Shown: positions 26,795-35,113, numbered from the stretch's first letter. The stretch: 36,052 bases of DNA from an uncultured Granulosicoccus sp. (GCA_937991945.1 CALKLO010000112.1:1-36052); one strand, 5' to 3'. Numbers and translations: made by a program. Notes: generated by a model from the letters alone, not told the origin.

Positions 26795-27325
26795 ATGATT
26801 AAAGACATGCTTAATTATATACCTGCCACTGTTGTCTCCTTAACGCTGGGTCTGTCACAGGTAGCGCACGCTGACGTCGACGTCGTGTTCAGAGAGGGTG
26901 CGCCCAAAGATCGCTTTTCAATCGTTAATACCAGTGAATGTGCGCTAGACGCTATGGTACTCACCATTGATCTTGCCAACAGCGATGGACGGCTGATTTT
27001 CGACACAACTGGTAATGGCGCTGGCGTCGAAGTGTTTCAACCCTTTGAAGTCAGTAGCGATGCGATCGAACTGAGCTCTGCTGAGGATGTAAAAGATGGT
27101 GACACACAGCTGACGATCAATATCAAAACAATAGGCGCAGGCGAATCGGTCAGCTTTACCATTGATGTCGATGACACGCTGGTTGATAGCAAGCTAGGAA
27201 AAATTCGGGTGGCGGGCTCTGAGATACACAATGGTGAGGTTCAGCTGAGCGTCACGGGTGCAAAGCCTATGACCGCAACGTTTAATAATAAAAGCGTGGC
27301 AACCCTTGTGTTACCCCCTTGCTAA
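26795..27325 (+). CDS. Exported aggregation-factor-core-like protein
   Basis: The 176-residue product has a Sec signal (cleavage near AHA-DV, residue 27) and an all-beta mature part. The block VVFREGAPKDRFSIVNTSECALDAMVLTIDLANSDGRLIFDTTGNGAGVEVFQPFEV is characteristic of bacterial proteins I remember being annotated as similar to sponge aggregation factor core protein. It ends in VLPPC, leaving two cysteines in the mature chain (the other in SECALD), which could form a disulfide. It is expected in the periplasm or outside the cell. A good ribosome site (AAAGGA) precedes the ATG. The function is unknown, and the similarity is from memory of annotations rather than a search. Confidence 0.7.
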   Translation: MIKDMLNYIPATVVSLTLGLSQVAHADVDVVFREGAPKDRFSIVNTSECALDAMVLTIDLANSDGRLIFDTTGNGAGVEVFQPFEVSSDAIELSSAEDVKDGDTQLTINIKTIGAGESVSFTIDVDDTLVDSKLGKIRVAGSEIHNGEVQLSVTGAKPMTATFNNKSVATLVLPPC

Positions 27326-27358
27326 CGTAGCTCTAGTCGTTATGAGTTAGCAGTTTCT

Positions 27359-27405
27359 TGCGGGTCACTGTCGGCAACACTAGAGGCTGTCGCCACAGAC
27401 CCGCA
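27359..27405. terminator. Long hairpin between convergent genes
   Basis: TGCGGGTC (27359-27366) pairs perfectly with GACCCGCA (27398-27405). Inside, after a two-base bulge, TGT (27369-27371) pairs with ACA (27395-27397) and GGC (27373-27375) with GCC (27392-27394), leaving a 16-base loop region. It lies between the stops of two convergent genes, fitting a bidirectional end signal, but neither side has a T-run. Confidence 0.5.
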
Positions 27406-27422
27406 CAGGTAATACGGTTTAA

Positions 27423-28751
27423 CTACTTGCCAAGCAGAGTCTCTAGTGGCATGTCTAGGTTAATGGGGAGCATTTGCTCAAGCGTTGCAGCGTTCCCGTT
27501 AATGTCTACAACAAGATCAGCGACTGTGACATTCATGGTGTGATTTTCCTCGTTCGAGACAACGAATTGCTGAATCATAGGGCTCTGCATAAACGCAGCT
27601 GCCGGCGTTGCATTTATTGCTGCAACGTCGGCTTCCACGGTGAGTTCTAAGCTGAGCAGCTGTAGTAGTTCTCGTAATGTCTTTAGTGTGGATACACCAT
27701 TAGCAGGGTAGTGCGGTGACGACGCATCTACAACGTTTATGCTGAGATTTGTGTCCATGTCTCCGCCTTCGTTGGTCAGCTCTACTGTCATGTCTAGGCT
27801 TGCATTGGGTTCAAGTAACTCCAATGCCGCCGACGCGAAGTGTTTAAGTTCTTCGGGGTTTGACTGTGACATCTGATTTGAAATATCGGAAAAGGCTTTC
27901 CAGTTAGCCACTGAAATTCCTTTTACATTCACGGCCAGAGAGGCGCTATCTATAGGGATTGGCGCATCTATATTTTCCACGAAATACTCAAACCGACTGT
28001 CTACAACATCATTGTCTACATCGTTTTCGTAGGTGATGCCAAGCGTCTCGAGAAGCATAGGAGGAGCCTGGTTGCTCTCTATAGAGAGTTCTTTAAATGT
28101 AACCGCTGAGCTGCCTGCGTACACACCGCTAATTACCCTGCGCACATCAAGCTCGATGTCACCCGGAGAAAGTTGCACCGTGGCATCATCGCTTTTGAAT
28201 TCTATGGATTTTATCTGGCCAGAAGAAGTATAGATGTCGCCTTTGACGTCTAAGGTTTGTTCTAAACCTCCTGATGTAAAGGACATCTCGTTGTCCTCAA
28301 TGTGATAAGCACCCACATTAAGCTGGCTGGTATTACTGCCGTCGAACGCGACTTCGGTGGTCATTAGTAAAGGTTGCTCAGTACCAAAGCCTGCCATTAT
28401 TCTTTGGAACTCTTCACTTCGGGTGTCATCGTCCAGAACAGTTGTGATTACTTTCGCGGCACTCAATCGTGGTTTGCCGTTGCTTAAACCCACCGGTGAA
28501 TGCTCAATGTCGTGCAGGAGAAGAAATGAGATGTCTTCTTCTGGGACAGTCGACAGGGTTACACGGGTAATCGCTGTGCTTTTAGCCACGCCAGCCGTAT
28601 AGCTTTCGTTTTTCCAAACCAAGGCTTTGTTAGTGTTTAGCTCAACGAGTAAAGCGTCGTAGGCTTGCTGCGCTTTAGTTCCCGTAAAATATGCTGAGCC
28701 TGCCCAAGACGCGCCTAGCAGCAGGGGTACGGCAAGAAGCAGCTTTTTCAT
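27423..28751 (-). CDS. DUF945 (YdgA-like) family protein
   Basis: The 442-residue product begins MKKLLLAVPLLLGASWAGSAYFTGTKAQQAYDALL, the uncleaved or cleaved N-terminal hydrophobic segment and first motif of DUF945/YdgA proteins. The rest is a long beta-rich region (HDIEHSPVGLSNG, a run of strands, and an alpha segment near LLEPNASLDMTVELTNEGGDMD). Family length is about 450-500, so it is near full. These proteins are exported or membrane-attached in gammaproteobacteria and have no established function. It is transcribed alone from the 300-base gap to its right. Confidence 0.85.
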   Translation of the reverse strand: MKKLLLAVPLLLGASWAGSAYFTGTKAQQAYDALLVELNTNKALVWKNESYTAGVAKSTAITRVTLSTVPEEDISFLLLHDIEHSPVGLSNGKPRLSAAKVITTVLDDDTRSEEFQRIMAGFGTEQPLLMTTEVAFDGSNTSQLNVGAYHIEDNEMSFTSGGLEQTLDVKGDIYTSSGQIKSIEFKSDDATVQLSPGDIELDVRRVISGVYAGSSAVTFKELSIESNQAPPMLLETLGITYENDVDNDVVDSRFEYFVENIDAPIPIDSASLAVNVKGISVANWKAFSDISNQMSQSNPEELKHFASAALELLEPNASLDMTVELTNEGGDMDTNLSINVVDASSPHYPANGVSTLKTLRELLQLLSLELTVEADVAAINATPAAAFMQSPMIQQFVVSNEENHTMNVTVADLVVDINGNAATLEQMLPINLDMPLETLLGK

Positions 28752-29050
28752 TAATGTGTATAACCTTTATTGTTATTATTAATTCGAATGGGTACAGATA
28801 ACGCCGACTGTATAATACGATAACTTTCTTGGGTGGAACCTTACAAAATCTTATGAATAGGTTTTATCTACCCACACAAATATTATCTGAATTAATTAGC
28901 ACGTTAGTGGGTCGGGTGTACGCAGATCTTGAAAGCATTTAAATATTGCCTTTCGGGTAAACATCTCATTGGTACAGGCCCCTTGTATGAACGTTGGGAT
29001 TCTGAGATGATTCACGGTTAAGCGCTCGTTGTAAAAGGCGAACACCCACG
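28752..29050. other. Intergenic region without visible gene
   Basis: This AT-rich stretch lies between the start of the DUF945 gene and the end of the BKACE gene. It must hold the DUF945 promoter. A TATAAT-like sequence near 28811-28818 reads as TATTAT on the minus strand, but no matching -35 is convincing. No open frame, repeat or strong hairpin was found. Confidence 0.4.
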
Positions 29051-29833
29051 TTAATCGCTACTTTTAGAATTTCCTAATATCGCTTTTAGCTCACTCACTC
29101 GTTCAATGTTGTCTGTAGCGATGCTGCCGTCCGCATTCCATACAGAGTTCTCAAATCCAACGCGAATCTTTCCACCAGCTTCAAAACCGTGCTTTAAACA
29201 GGCTGTTTCTTGCGTACCAAAAGCGCATAGTGCCCAATCTGCATGAACGTTGTTGTCTGTCAACCAAACCGTAAAGGGCGTTAGATCCTCAGGTGAACTT
29301 TGTTGCCTTGTAGCGTATCGACCGAGTACAAATAACAATGTTAAATCGGTTGACGAAAAATGACCTTCATCGAGCAAACGGCTAAGGCTTGTTAAGTCAT
29401 CGGGGCCATACAAAATATGTTGTACCGTTATAGATTCGCCTTTGCACCAGCGGTAAAGTTCTAGAGCGTCAGCGTTATTACCGTCGCTGAACATCTCAGC
29501 TAAGGAGATGGATACTTGCGTTGGCTTAACATCGCGAACTACCTGACGTTGTTGTGCTGGCGTATAAATACCCACAGCCTCAGTGGTTATCTGAATATGC
29601 ATATCAGGCACCACCAACGCAAGCTCATTGATGGCTTCGCGGTAAAGGGATGCATCAAGACTGTGTCCACCGTGACTATCGCGCACGTGTAAATGTAAAC
29701 CTGTAGCACCCGCTTTGTAGCATGACTGTGCGGTTTTAACCGTCTCAGCAATGGTGATAGGTATAGCGGGATGATCAGCTTTTAGTTTACGAGCGCCGTT
29801 AGGCGCAACCATTATTTGAGGTAAGGAGGTCAT
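29051..29833 (-). CDS. BKACE family beta-keto acid cleavage enzyme (DUF849)
   Basis: The 260-residue protein has the N-terminal BKACE block APNGARKLKADHPAIPIT and the zinc-binding HLHVRD (His47, His49), then SISLAEMF and a C-terminal RVGFENSVWNADG segment. BKACE enzymes condense a beta-keto acid with acetyl-CoA and cleave it to acetoacetate plus a new acyl-CoA, as with 3-keto-5-aminohexanoate in lysine fermentation. Many act on other beta-keto acids. It is slightly shorter than the usual 270-310 residues. It lies 8 bases downstream of the rpiR-type regulator gene and has no clear ribosome site of its own. Confidence 0.9.
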   Translation of the reverse strand: MTSLPQIMVAPNGARKLKADHPAIPITIAETVKTAQSCYKAGATGLHLHVRDSHGGHSLDASLYREAINELALVVPDMHIQITTEAVGIYTPAQQRQVVRDVKPTQVSISLAEMFSDGNNADALELYRWCKGESITVQHILYGPDDLTSLSRLLDEGHFSSTDLTLLFVLGRYATRQQSSPEDLTPFTVWLTDNNVHADWALCAFGTQETACLKHGFEAGGKIRVGFENSVWNADGSIATDNIERVSELKAILGNSKSSD

Positions 29834-29841
29834 AGTGATAT

Positions 29842-30714
29842 TTATAACGCGTGAGATATTTCGTCGAGCTGCTGATTGTTCTCGACCACTTTGTGTATGT
29901 TGTCAACAGCCGGTGTACCTGCCCGAGCTAGCAACATTCCAGTCATTGTTTCAATTAACACGAGCGTAGCGGCGTAAGACGAAAAAAACTGTGGGCTTTC
30001 AATTTTTTGTATAAAGACATGCGTGGCGTGCTTAATACTGGGGAACGTGTGGCTGTCAGTTATAAGAATGATAGTTGCACCTTGCTCGGCAGCCATGGCT
30101 GTAGCAAGCACTGCACGCTTAGCGTAAGGCGCTTTTGAAATAACGATAAGGACATCATTCTTCGCCAAGCGGGCTAATGAGCTGGCTAGTGTCACGCCAT
30201 TGCGCCCAGCAACACTCCAGCGTCCATCGAACCAACTGGTTAGGTAGGCGAAGTAATCCGCAAAGCCTGCGGAGGCTAATGAGCCAATGATAGTGACGTT
30301 GTTTGCCGCCACTAAGGAATCCACAGCAGCCTCTAGTTGCTCCTCCTTGATATCGGTCAATAGCGATTGTATGTTGGCAACACAGGCATTGACTTGACGA
30401 GGTAGAAACGGAATGTCGGCATCGTCGTGTATTTGTTGGGCTTTGGCCGTCAAATGCTTGGAGCTGCTGGCGAGTTCCTCACGCGCATGGTCCCTCAATT
30501 GTTCATAGCCTGTGTAACCCAGCGCGCGCGCAAGCCGCGAAAAACTCGATGGCGAAAGCTCACTCTCGGCGGCGATAGATCTTAATGAACGGGTGGCAAC
30601 CTCAAAGCCATTGTTAACAATGAAGTCAGCTGCTGACTTCAACGCATCGCTTAAATTGTCGTAATTATCGACAATTGATGCCTGCACGCTCAGTGCTGTA
30701 ACCTTTTTTTGCAT
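29842..30714 (-). CDS. RpiR family transcriptional regulator (HTH plus SIS domain)
   Basis: From the ATG at 30714 the product has 290 residues. A longer frame from 30771 would begin inside the operator region and is unlikely. The N-terminal HTH (about residues 20-80) contains ATRSLRSIAAESELSPSSFSRLARALGYTGYEQLRDHARE. The C-terminal SIS sugar-phosphate-type sensor domain (about residues 115-245) has NNVTIIGSLASAGFADYFAYLTSW, DVLIVISKAPYAKRAVLATAMAAEQGATIILITDS. RpiR regulators respond to phosphosugars or other metabolites and control catabolic genes. Two perfect inverted repeats just upstream are its likely operators, so it probably controls itself, the BKACE gene and the divergent aminotransferase gene. 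Confidence 0.93.
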   Translation of the reverse strand: MQKKVTALSVQASIVDNYDNLSDALKSAADFIVNNGFEVATRSLRSIAAESELSPSSFSRLARALGYTGYEQLRDHAREELASSSKHLTAKAQQIHDDADIPFLPRQVNACVANIQSLLTDIKEEQLEAAVDSLVAANNVTIIGSLASAGFADYFAYLTSWFDGRWSVAGRNGVTLASSLARLAKNDVLIVISKAPYAKRAVLATAMAAEQGATIILITDSHTFPSIKHATHVFIQKIESPQFFSSYAATLVLIETMTGMLLARAGTPAVDNIHKVVENNQQLDEISHAL

Positions 30715-30730
30715 GAAACAGAGTGTTTCA
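30714..30730. promoter_or_regulatory. Candidate RpiR operator 1
   Basis: TGAAACA-GAG-TGTTTCA is a perfect inverted repeat with a 3-base centre. It touches the presumed start codon of the regulator gene. A TTGACA-like hexamer on the minus strand (30745-30750) lies between this site and operator 2, so this one would cover the -10/start region of the regulator promoter. Confidence 0.7.
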
Positions 30731-30754
30731 AATGTTTTATATATTGTCAACAAA

Positions 30755-30770
30755 TGAAACATCTGTTTCA
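30755..30770. promoter_or_regulatory. Candidate RpiR operator 2
   Basis: TGAAACA-TC-TGTTTCA has the same 7-base half-sites as operator 1 with a 2-base centre. The two centres are about 40 bases apart, close to four helix turns, which would let two dimers bind the same face. It lies just outside the TTGACA-like -35 element of the leftward promoter and 116 bases before the aminotransferase ATG. Confidence 0.7.
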
Positions 30771-30885
30771 ATACGCATAACGCTCATTAGTTGGTAGATG
30801 CACATCGAATTTGCGCACTCTGCAGAGTCAATGGGTATGTATTCCGCTAGTAGTTCCTCGAACGATCATCGCAGGTAGGTCATCT

Positions 30886-32208
30886 ATGTCGCATGTATTT
30901 CCTCGTCATTGCCATACAGAGTTTCCAATTGCCGTTGGCGGCGATGGTTGCTATTTAATGGATGAGTCGGGCAAGCGATATTTCGACGGGTCTGGAGGCG
31001 CGGCGGTTTCTTGCTTAGGACACTCTAACGAGCGAGTGCGAGAAGCGATTAAGGCACAGGTCGATCAGCTAGCTTTTGCGCACACTGGTTTTTTCAGTTC
31101 AGAGCCTGCGGAAAAATTAGCCGATTTATTGGTAGAGCACGCACCGGGTGATATCGATCGCGTCTACTTCGTATCGGGCGGCTCCGAGGCGGTCGAAAGC
31201 GCTATTAAGCTTGCTAGGCAGTACTTCGTTGAACGTGGCGAGCCACAAAGGCGGCATCTTATTGCGCGCAGACAGAGCTATCATGGCAACACATTGGGTG
31301 CCCTTGCCGTTGGTGGTAATGCCTGGCGTCGTGAGCAATTCGCCCCGTTGTTAGTCGACGTAAGCCACATAGCCCCATGCTATGAATACGCGGAGCGCTT
31401 AGACACAGAAACATCCCATGAATATGGTTTGCGAGTCGCACAAGAGCTAGAGGATGAGATTTTGCGCTTAGGAGCAGATTCCGTTATGGCATTCTTAGCG
31501 GAGCCTGTTGTGGGGGCGACCCTAGGTGCCGTACCTGCTGTTGATGGGTACTTTGCTAAGGTGCGCGAAATTTGCGACAGATATGGCGTGTTGCTCATTC
31601 TTGATGAGGTCATGTGCGGTATGGGTCGAACGGGACATTTATTCGCCAGTGAAGCGGATGGCGTAAACCCAGACATTGTATGCATCGCTAAAGGATTGGG
31701 AGCAGGCTATCAACCCATTGGTGCCATGATGTGTACGTCAACTATCTATAATGAAATAGCCGCAGGGACAGGTTTTTTTCAGCACGGTCACACCTATCTT
31801 GCGCATCCGGTGGCCACAGCCGCCGCATTGGCTGTCATAACCGAAATGCTCGATAACAACCTCATCACAGCAGTGAGTCGTCGATCCGAATTTTTGCAGT
31901 CCAGACTTCACGCGCATTTTGGCCAGCATCCGAATGTGGGCGATATACGCGGAAGAGGTTTTTTCTGGGGGCTAGAGTTTGTATCAGACAGAGCGACTAA
32001 AACACCGTTTGATCCAGCTCATAAACTTGCCGCAACATTAAAAAAAGCGGCATTCAAAGAAGGATTAATCTGTTACCCCATGCCGGGCACACGCGACGGT
32101 GTAGTCGGTGATCACATCCTTCTGGCGCCTCCGTTTATTGCAACCGATGAAGAGCTTGAGGATGCGATTCAGCGGTTAGTAAGAGCGGTCGATCAAACGA
32201 TAGGGTAG
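30886..32208 (+). CDS. Class III PLP-dependent aminotransferase
   Basis: ATG 30886, preceded by AGGTAGGT, gives a 440-residue protein; the longer frame from 30811 has no such site. Class III features are YFDGSGGAAVSCLGHSNE near the start, YFVSGGSEAVESAIKLARQYF, SYHGNTLGALAVGG, LLILDEVMCGMGRTG (Asp240) and the PLP lysine Lys269 in CIAKGLGAGYQPIGAMM. Such enzymes move an amino group from an omega-amino acid, amine or similar donor to pyruvate or 2-oxoglutarate. With the BKACE gene and regulator across the shared operator region, it probably serves the same pathway. The substrate is not determined. Confidence 0.93.
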   Translation: MSHVFPRHCHTEFPIAVGGDGCYLMDESGKRYFDGSGGAAVSCLGHSNERVREAIKAQVDQLAFAHTGFFSSEPAEKLADLLVEHAPGDIDRVYFVSGGSEAVESAIKLARQYFVERGEPQRRHLIARRQSYHGNTLGALAVGGNAWRREQFAPLLVDVSHIAPCYEYAERLDTETSHEYGLRVAQELEDEILRLGADSVMAFLAEPVVGATLGAVPAVDGYFAKVREICDRYGVLLILDEVMCGMGRTGHLFASEADGVNPDIVCIAKGLGAGYQPIGAMMCTSTIYNEIAAGTGFFQHGHTYLAHPVATAAALAVITEMLDNNLITAVSRRSEFLQSRLHAHFGQHPNVGDIRGRGFFWGLEFVSDRATKTPFDPAHKLAATLKKAAFKEGLICYPMPGTRDGVVGDHILLAPPFIATDEELEDAIQRLVRAVDQTIG

Positions 32209-32771
32209 TAGCCAACGGTATCACCGTCTGTCGATACGCCTAAGCCATTGAGTAATCTATTCACATAATTGAAGTAGCCGATTATTTGATTGGCTTCGAG
32301 AATTTGTCCGTCGTCCAGGCCTGTGTTCTTCAATGCTAAAACATCGCTGTGCGTCATTGCACCGGGTGTCAGTGTTAGCTTTTTTGCGTATTGCATTAAT
32401 GCCAACTCTTGACCGGTAAATAGGCTTTCAGGCGAGTTGCTGTGTAATGCTGCCTCTATGGCGTCAGCTTTTTCATTATCGTTAATTAAATGCCGAGCGT
32501 TAGCCCAATGGTTGGCTAACGAATATGGGCAGTTATTCAAAATAGACACATAGGAGGCAATACATTCTTGTAGCCACTCAGGCAAGGTGTTTGAAGCGTC
32601 ATGCAATGCCGCTCTATACAACGCCACATGGCCGCGCATGGTGTTAGGCCTGTGAGAATGTACGCGCATGACATTATCAACGGTGCCATGCGGTGTTCGC
32701 GCTAATGCTAAGGCATCAAGCAGATCATCGCTTGCATCTTCGTCGCTAACCATGCTGATCCAAGCACTCAT
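32193..32771 (-). CDS. AhpD-like peroxidase-related protein with incomplete redox motif
   Basis: From the ATG at 32771, with AGGA eight bases upstream, the product has 192 residues. The longer open frame to 32930 would overlap the oxygenase gene. The fold matches the carboxymuconolactone decarboxylase/AhpD group: RVHSHRPNTMRGHVALYRAAL, then LNNCPYSLANHW and ALMQYAKKLTLTPGAMTHSDV. The AhpD motif C-x-x-C-x-x-x-H reads Cys81-Pro-Tyr-Ser84 with His88, so one redox cysteine is replaced by serine. Disulfide-based peroxidase activity is therefore doubtful. It follows the oxygenase gene by 31 bases and overlaps the convergent aminotransferase end by 16 bases. Confidence 0.85.
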   Translation of the reverse strand: MSAWISMVSDEDASDDLLDALALARTPHGTVDNVMRVHSHRPNTMRGHVALYRAALHDASNTLPEWLQECIASYVSILNNCPYSLANHWANARHLINDNEKADAIEAALHSNSPESLFTGQELALMQYAKKLTLTPGAMTHSDVLALKNTGLDDGQILEANQIIGYFNYVNRLLNGLGVSTDGDTVGYYPIV

Positions 32772-32802
32772 GATGGCGTCCTGTCTAATGTAGTCTGTGT
32801 GA

Positions 32803-33783
32803 TCATGTTTTAGTGTTGGTTTGATTGCGATACGCAAAGGCTTTAGCGAAACGCTGCAATAAGTAATCGCCACAACTGATGACATCAGTGTGTTCGACAG
32901 TTTGATCACCGTGAACGGCGGCAGGGTCAATTAAGGTTTCAGGGTTTGGGTCAAACGCCAACACCAGAGATAATCTTTCACGACCGGAGCTGTTAATCAC
33001 TCTGTGCGGTGTTGACTTATAAGCACCGCCAGTCCAACGAGATAATAAATCTCCAACGTTGACGATGAGTGTTCCTTCGATGGGCGGTGCGTGTATCCAG
33101 TCACCGTTAATATCGGTGACTTGCAAACCACCGGTGTTGTCTTGACACAAAACAGTCAACACACCAAAGTCTGTGTGCGGTGCGACACCGAATTGTTCCT
33201 CACCACATGATTCATCTTGTGTCGGGTAATAGACGAAGGATGCTCTGCTAAGAGGCCGGTCGCACGATGTTAAGAAAAAATCTGCGGGTAGATTTAACCC
33301 CATGGCAAAACCGCGCATTAAATCGAAAGCGACATGGTGCGCATACGAAAAGTATTCCATAGCCACAGGGCGCATTGTCGGGACAAAGCTTGGCCATTGG
33401 TTAGCTCCTCGCAATGCGTGATCCTCCCCGGTATGGCCTGCTGCGTCTTGATAGCCCCAGATGAAACTCTCTTTTAAATCAGTTTTAGCGTCGTCACCCA
33501 TTTTAGCAGCGCCAGGTGCAAGCCAACCCCGATGTTTGTTCGATACGCGCACCGCAGATTTTTCATCGGCATTTGCTGCAAAAAATTGTAAAGCCGTCGC
33601 TCTGGCGGCGCGAATCACAGGTTCAGGTATGCCATGACCTTTGATGTAAATAAAGCCCAGTCCTTGACTGGCTGCATGAAGGGCGGTTGCAACCTCCGTC
33701 GGATCAGAGCCATCCCGAAGTGAGGTGATATCAATGACGGGAATAGCGTCAGGTTGCATTGCACGGGCGGATGCGTAAGCCAT
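32803..33783 (-). CDS. Isopenicillin N synthase-type Fe(II)/2-oxoglutarate oxygenase
   Basis: This 326-residue cytoplasmic enzyme has the layout of the family: AIPVIDITSL at the start and GFIYIKGHGIPEPVIRAA. A DIOX_N region follows, then the catalytic jelly roll with GVAPHTDFGVLTVL (His203, Asp205), STPHRV (His260) and RERLSLVLAF (Arg270 for 2-oxoglutarate). Members hydroxylate, desaturate or cyclise small molecules. It is divergent from the P450 gene with a perfect inverted repeat between them, and it is followed by the AhpD-like gene. No clear ribosome site precedes the ATG. Confidence 0.92.
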   Translation of the reverse strand: MAYASARAMQPDAIPVIDITSLRDGSDPTEVATALHAASQGLGFIYIKGHGIPEPVIRAARATALQFFAANADEKSAVRVSNKHRGWLAPGAAKMGDDAKTDLKESFIWGYQDAAGHTGEDHALRGANQWPSFVPTMRPVAMEYFSYAHHVAFDLMRGFAMGLNLPADFFLTSCDRPLSRASFVYYPTQDESCGEEQFGVAPHTDFGVLTVLCQDNTGGLQVTDINGDWIHAPPIEGTLIVNVGDLLSRWTGGAYKSTPHRVINSSGRERLSLVLAFDPNPETLIDPAAVHGDQTVEHTDVISCGDYLLQRFAKAFAYRNQTNTKT

Positions 33784-33832
33784 ATTACTGTGTCAATTGG
33801 TGAGGGAACATTCTAGACATAGATCGGATGAG

Positions 33833-33849
33833 GGTTCAATAGGTGAACC
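33833..33849. promoter_or_regulatory. Candidate operator between divergent oxygenase and P450 genes
   Basis: GGTTCA-ATAGG-TGAACC is a perfect inverted repeat with 6-base arms and a 5-base centre. It lies 28 bases before the P450 ATG and 50 bases before the oxygenase ATG on the other strand. The half-sites differ from the RpiR-type repeats at 30714-30770, so another regulator is likely. Confidence 0.5.
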
Positions 33850-33877
33850 TATAGCCTTTTTCTGTTAATTCAGGATA

Positions 33878-35110
33878 ATGGGGCGTATTCGATTAAACAG
33901 GAAGGCGAACGCAAACGTGCTTGATTTAACGAACCCTCCTGCTGATTTTATCGAAGACCCCTATCCGTACTATCGCCGTTTGCGGGAGCTGTCGCCGTTG
34001 TTAGCGCAACCCGATGGCAGTTATCTTGTCGCAAGCCATCAAGCGCTGGACAGCATCTACAAAGATACACGGCGATTCTCATCGGATAAAAAGTCCGCCT
34101 TCAAGCCGCGCTTTGGAGACTCACCACTCTACGAACATCACACGACGTCGTTGGTCTTCAACGATCCTCCACTGCATACGAGGGTCAGAAAAATCATGGT
34201 AGGCGCTATGACGCCCAGAGCAATAGCCGGTATGGAGACGGCTCTGGTGGTACTTGTGGATACGCTACTCGATGAATTACCGACTCATACCCAGAACAAT
34301 GAATTGGATATCGTCACGCATTACGCGTCACAGATACCGCTCAATGTTATCGGCAATTTGTTTGATATGCCTTTGGATGAGCGAGAGCCGTTAAGAGATT
34401 GGTCATTGGCTATATTGGGTGCCTTAGAACCCACTATTTCACCGGAAGAAAAAATGGCCGGTGATATGGCTGTCGTTGCTTTTTGTGATTACCTTGAAAA
34501 ACTGGTTGCTGATAGAAAGCGGCACCCAGGTGATCCTGAAACCGATGTGCTAACACGACTCATTCAGACCGAAGGTGAGAAGCTTAGTCAAATTGAGTTG
34601 CTACAAAATTGCATATTCACGCTAAATGCTGGGCATGAAACAACCACCAATCTAATAGCGAACGCGCTAAATTCATTGCATGAAAACCCTGACGAAAAGC
34701 AGCGCTTATTGAATCAGGACACGATCATTACTACAGCTATCGATGAGCTCTTGCGATTTGAGAGTCCCAATCAGCTAGGTAATCGGATGACAACCGAGCC
34801 TGTGTCGCTTCTGGGTAAAACAATTCCTGAGGGATGCAATCTACATTTGATGATCGGTGCTGCTAATCGTGACAGTGCAGTATTTGAGGAAGGGGAGCGT
34901 TTGAATCTGACACGAGCCCCTAATAAGCATTTAGCCTTTGCAGGCGGCCCACATTCTTGTCTGGGGTTAAACCTTGCGCGTATGGAAGGGCGTATTGCAA
35001 TCGGACGCTTTCTAGCACGCTATCCCAACTATAGAGTGACAAAACAGGTGCGTTCGCATCGGTTGCGGTTTCGTGGATTTACTCAACTCAACCTATCGTT
35101 AGGTGATTAG
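33878..35110 (+). CDS. Cytochrome P450
   Basis: The 410-residue soluble P450 has all core motifs: NDPPLHTRVRKIM in the C-helix region, the oxygen-binding AGHETT (251-256), the ExxR motif in DELLRFES (Glu290, Arg293), and the heme loop FAGGPHSCLGLNLARMEG with axial Cys361. It is of bacterial class I type and needs a separate ferredoxin and reductase, which are not seen in this window. P450s hydroxylate or O/N-demethylate their substrates. The next gene starts 3 bases after its stop, so the two form an operon and probably act on the same compound family. Confidence 0.96.
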   Translation: MGRIRLNRKANANVLDLTNPPADFIEDPYPYYRRLRELSPLLAQPDGSYLVASHQALDSIYKDTRRFSSDKKSAFKPRFGDSPLYEHHTTSLVFNDPPLHTRVRKIMVGAMTPRAIAGMETALVVLVDTLLDELPTHTQNNELDIVTHYASQIPLNVIGNLFDMPLDEREPLRDWSLAILGALEPTISPEEKMAGDMAVVAFCDYLEKLVADRKRHPGDPETDVLTRLIQTEGEKLSQIELLQNCIFTLNAGHETTTNLIANALNSLHENPDEKQRLLNQDTIITTAIDELLRFESPNQLGNRMTTEPVSLLGKTIPEGCNLHLMIGAANRDSAVFEEGERLNLTRAPNKHLAFAGGPHSCLGLNLARMEGRIAIGRFLARYPNYRVTKQVRSHRLRFRGFTQLNLSLGD

Positions 35111-35113
35111 ATT

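Noticed and set aside
30772-30885. Longer N-terminus for the class III aminotransferase (in-frame start at 30811)
   Set aside because: The extension has no ribosome site and does not fit the family start, whereas ATG 30886 has a strong AGGTAGGT upstream.
32772-32930. Longer N-terminus for the AhpD-like protein
   Set aside because: It would overlap the coding end of the oxygenase gene by more than 100 bases. ATG 32771 has its own ribosome site and matches the family.
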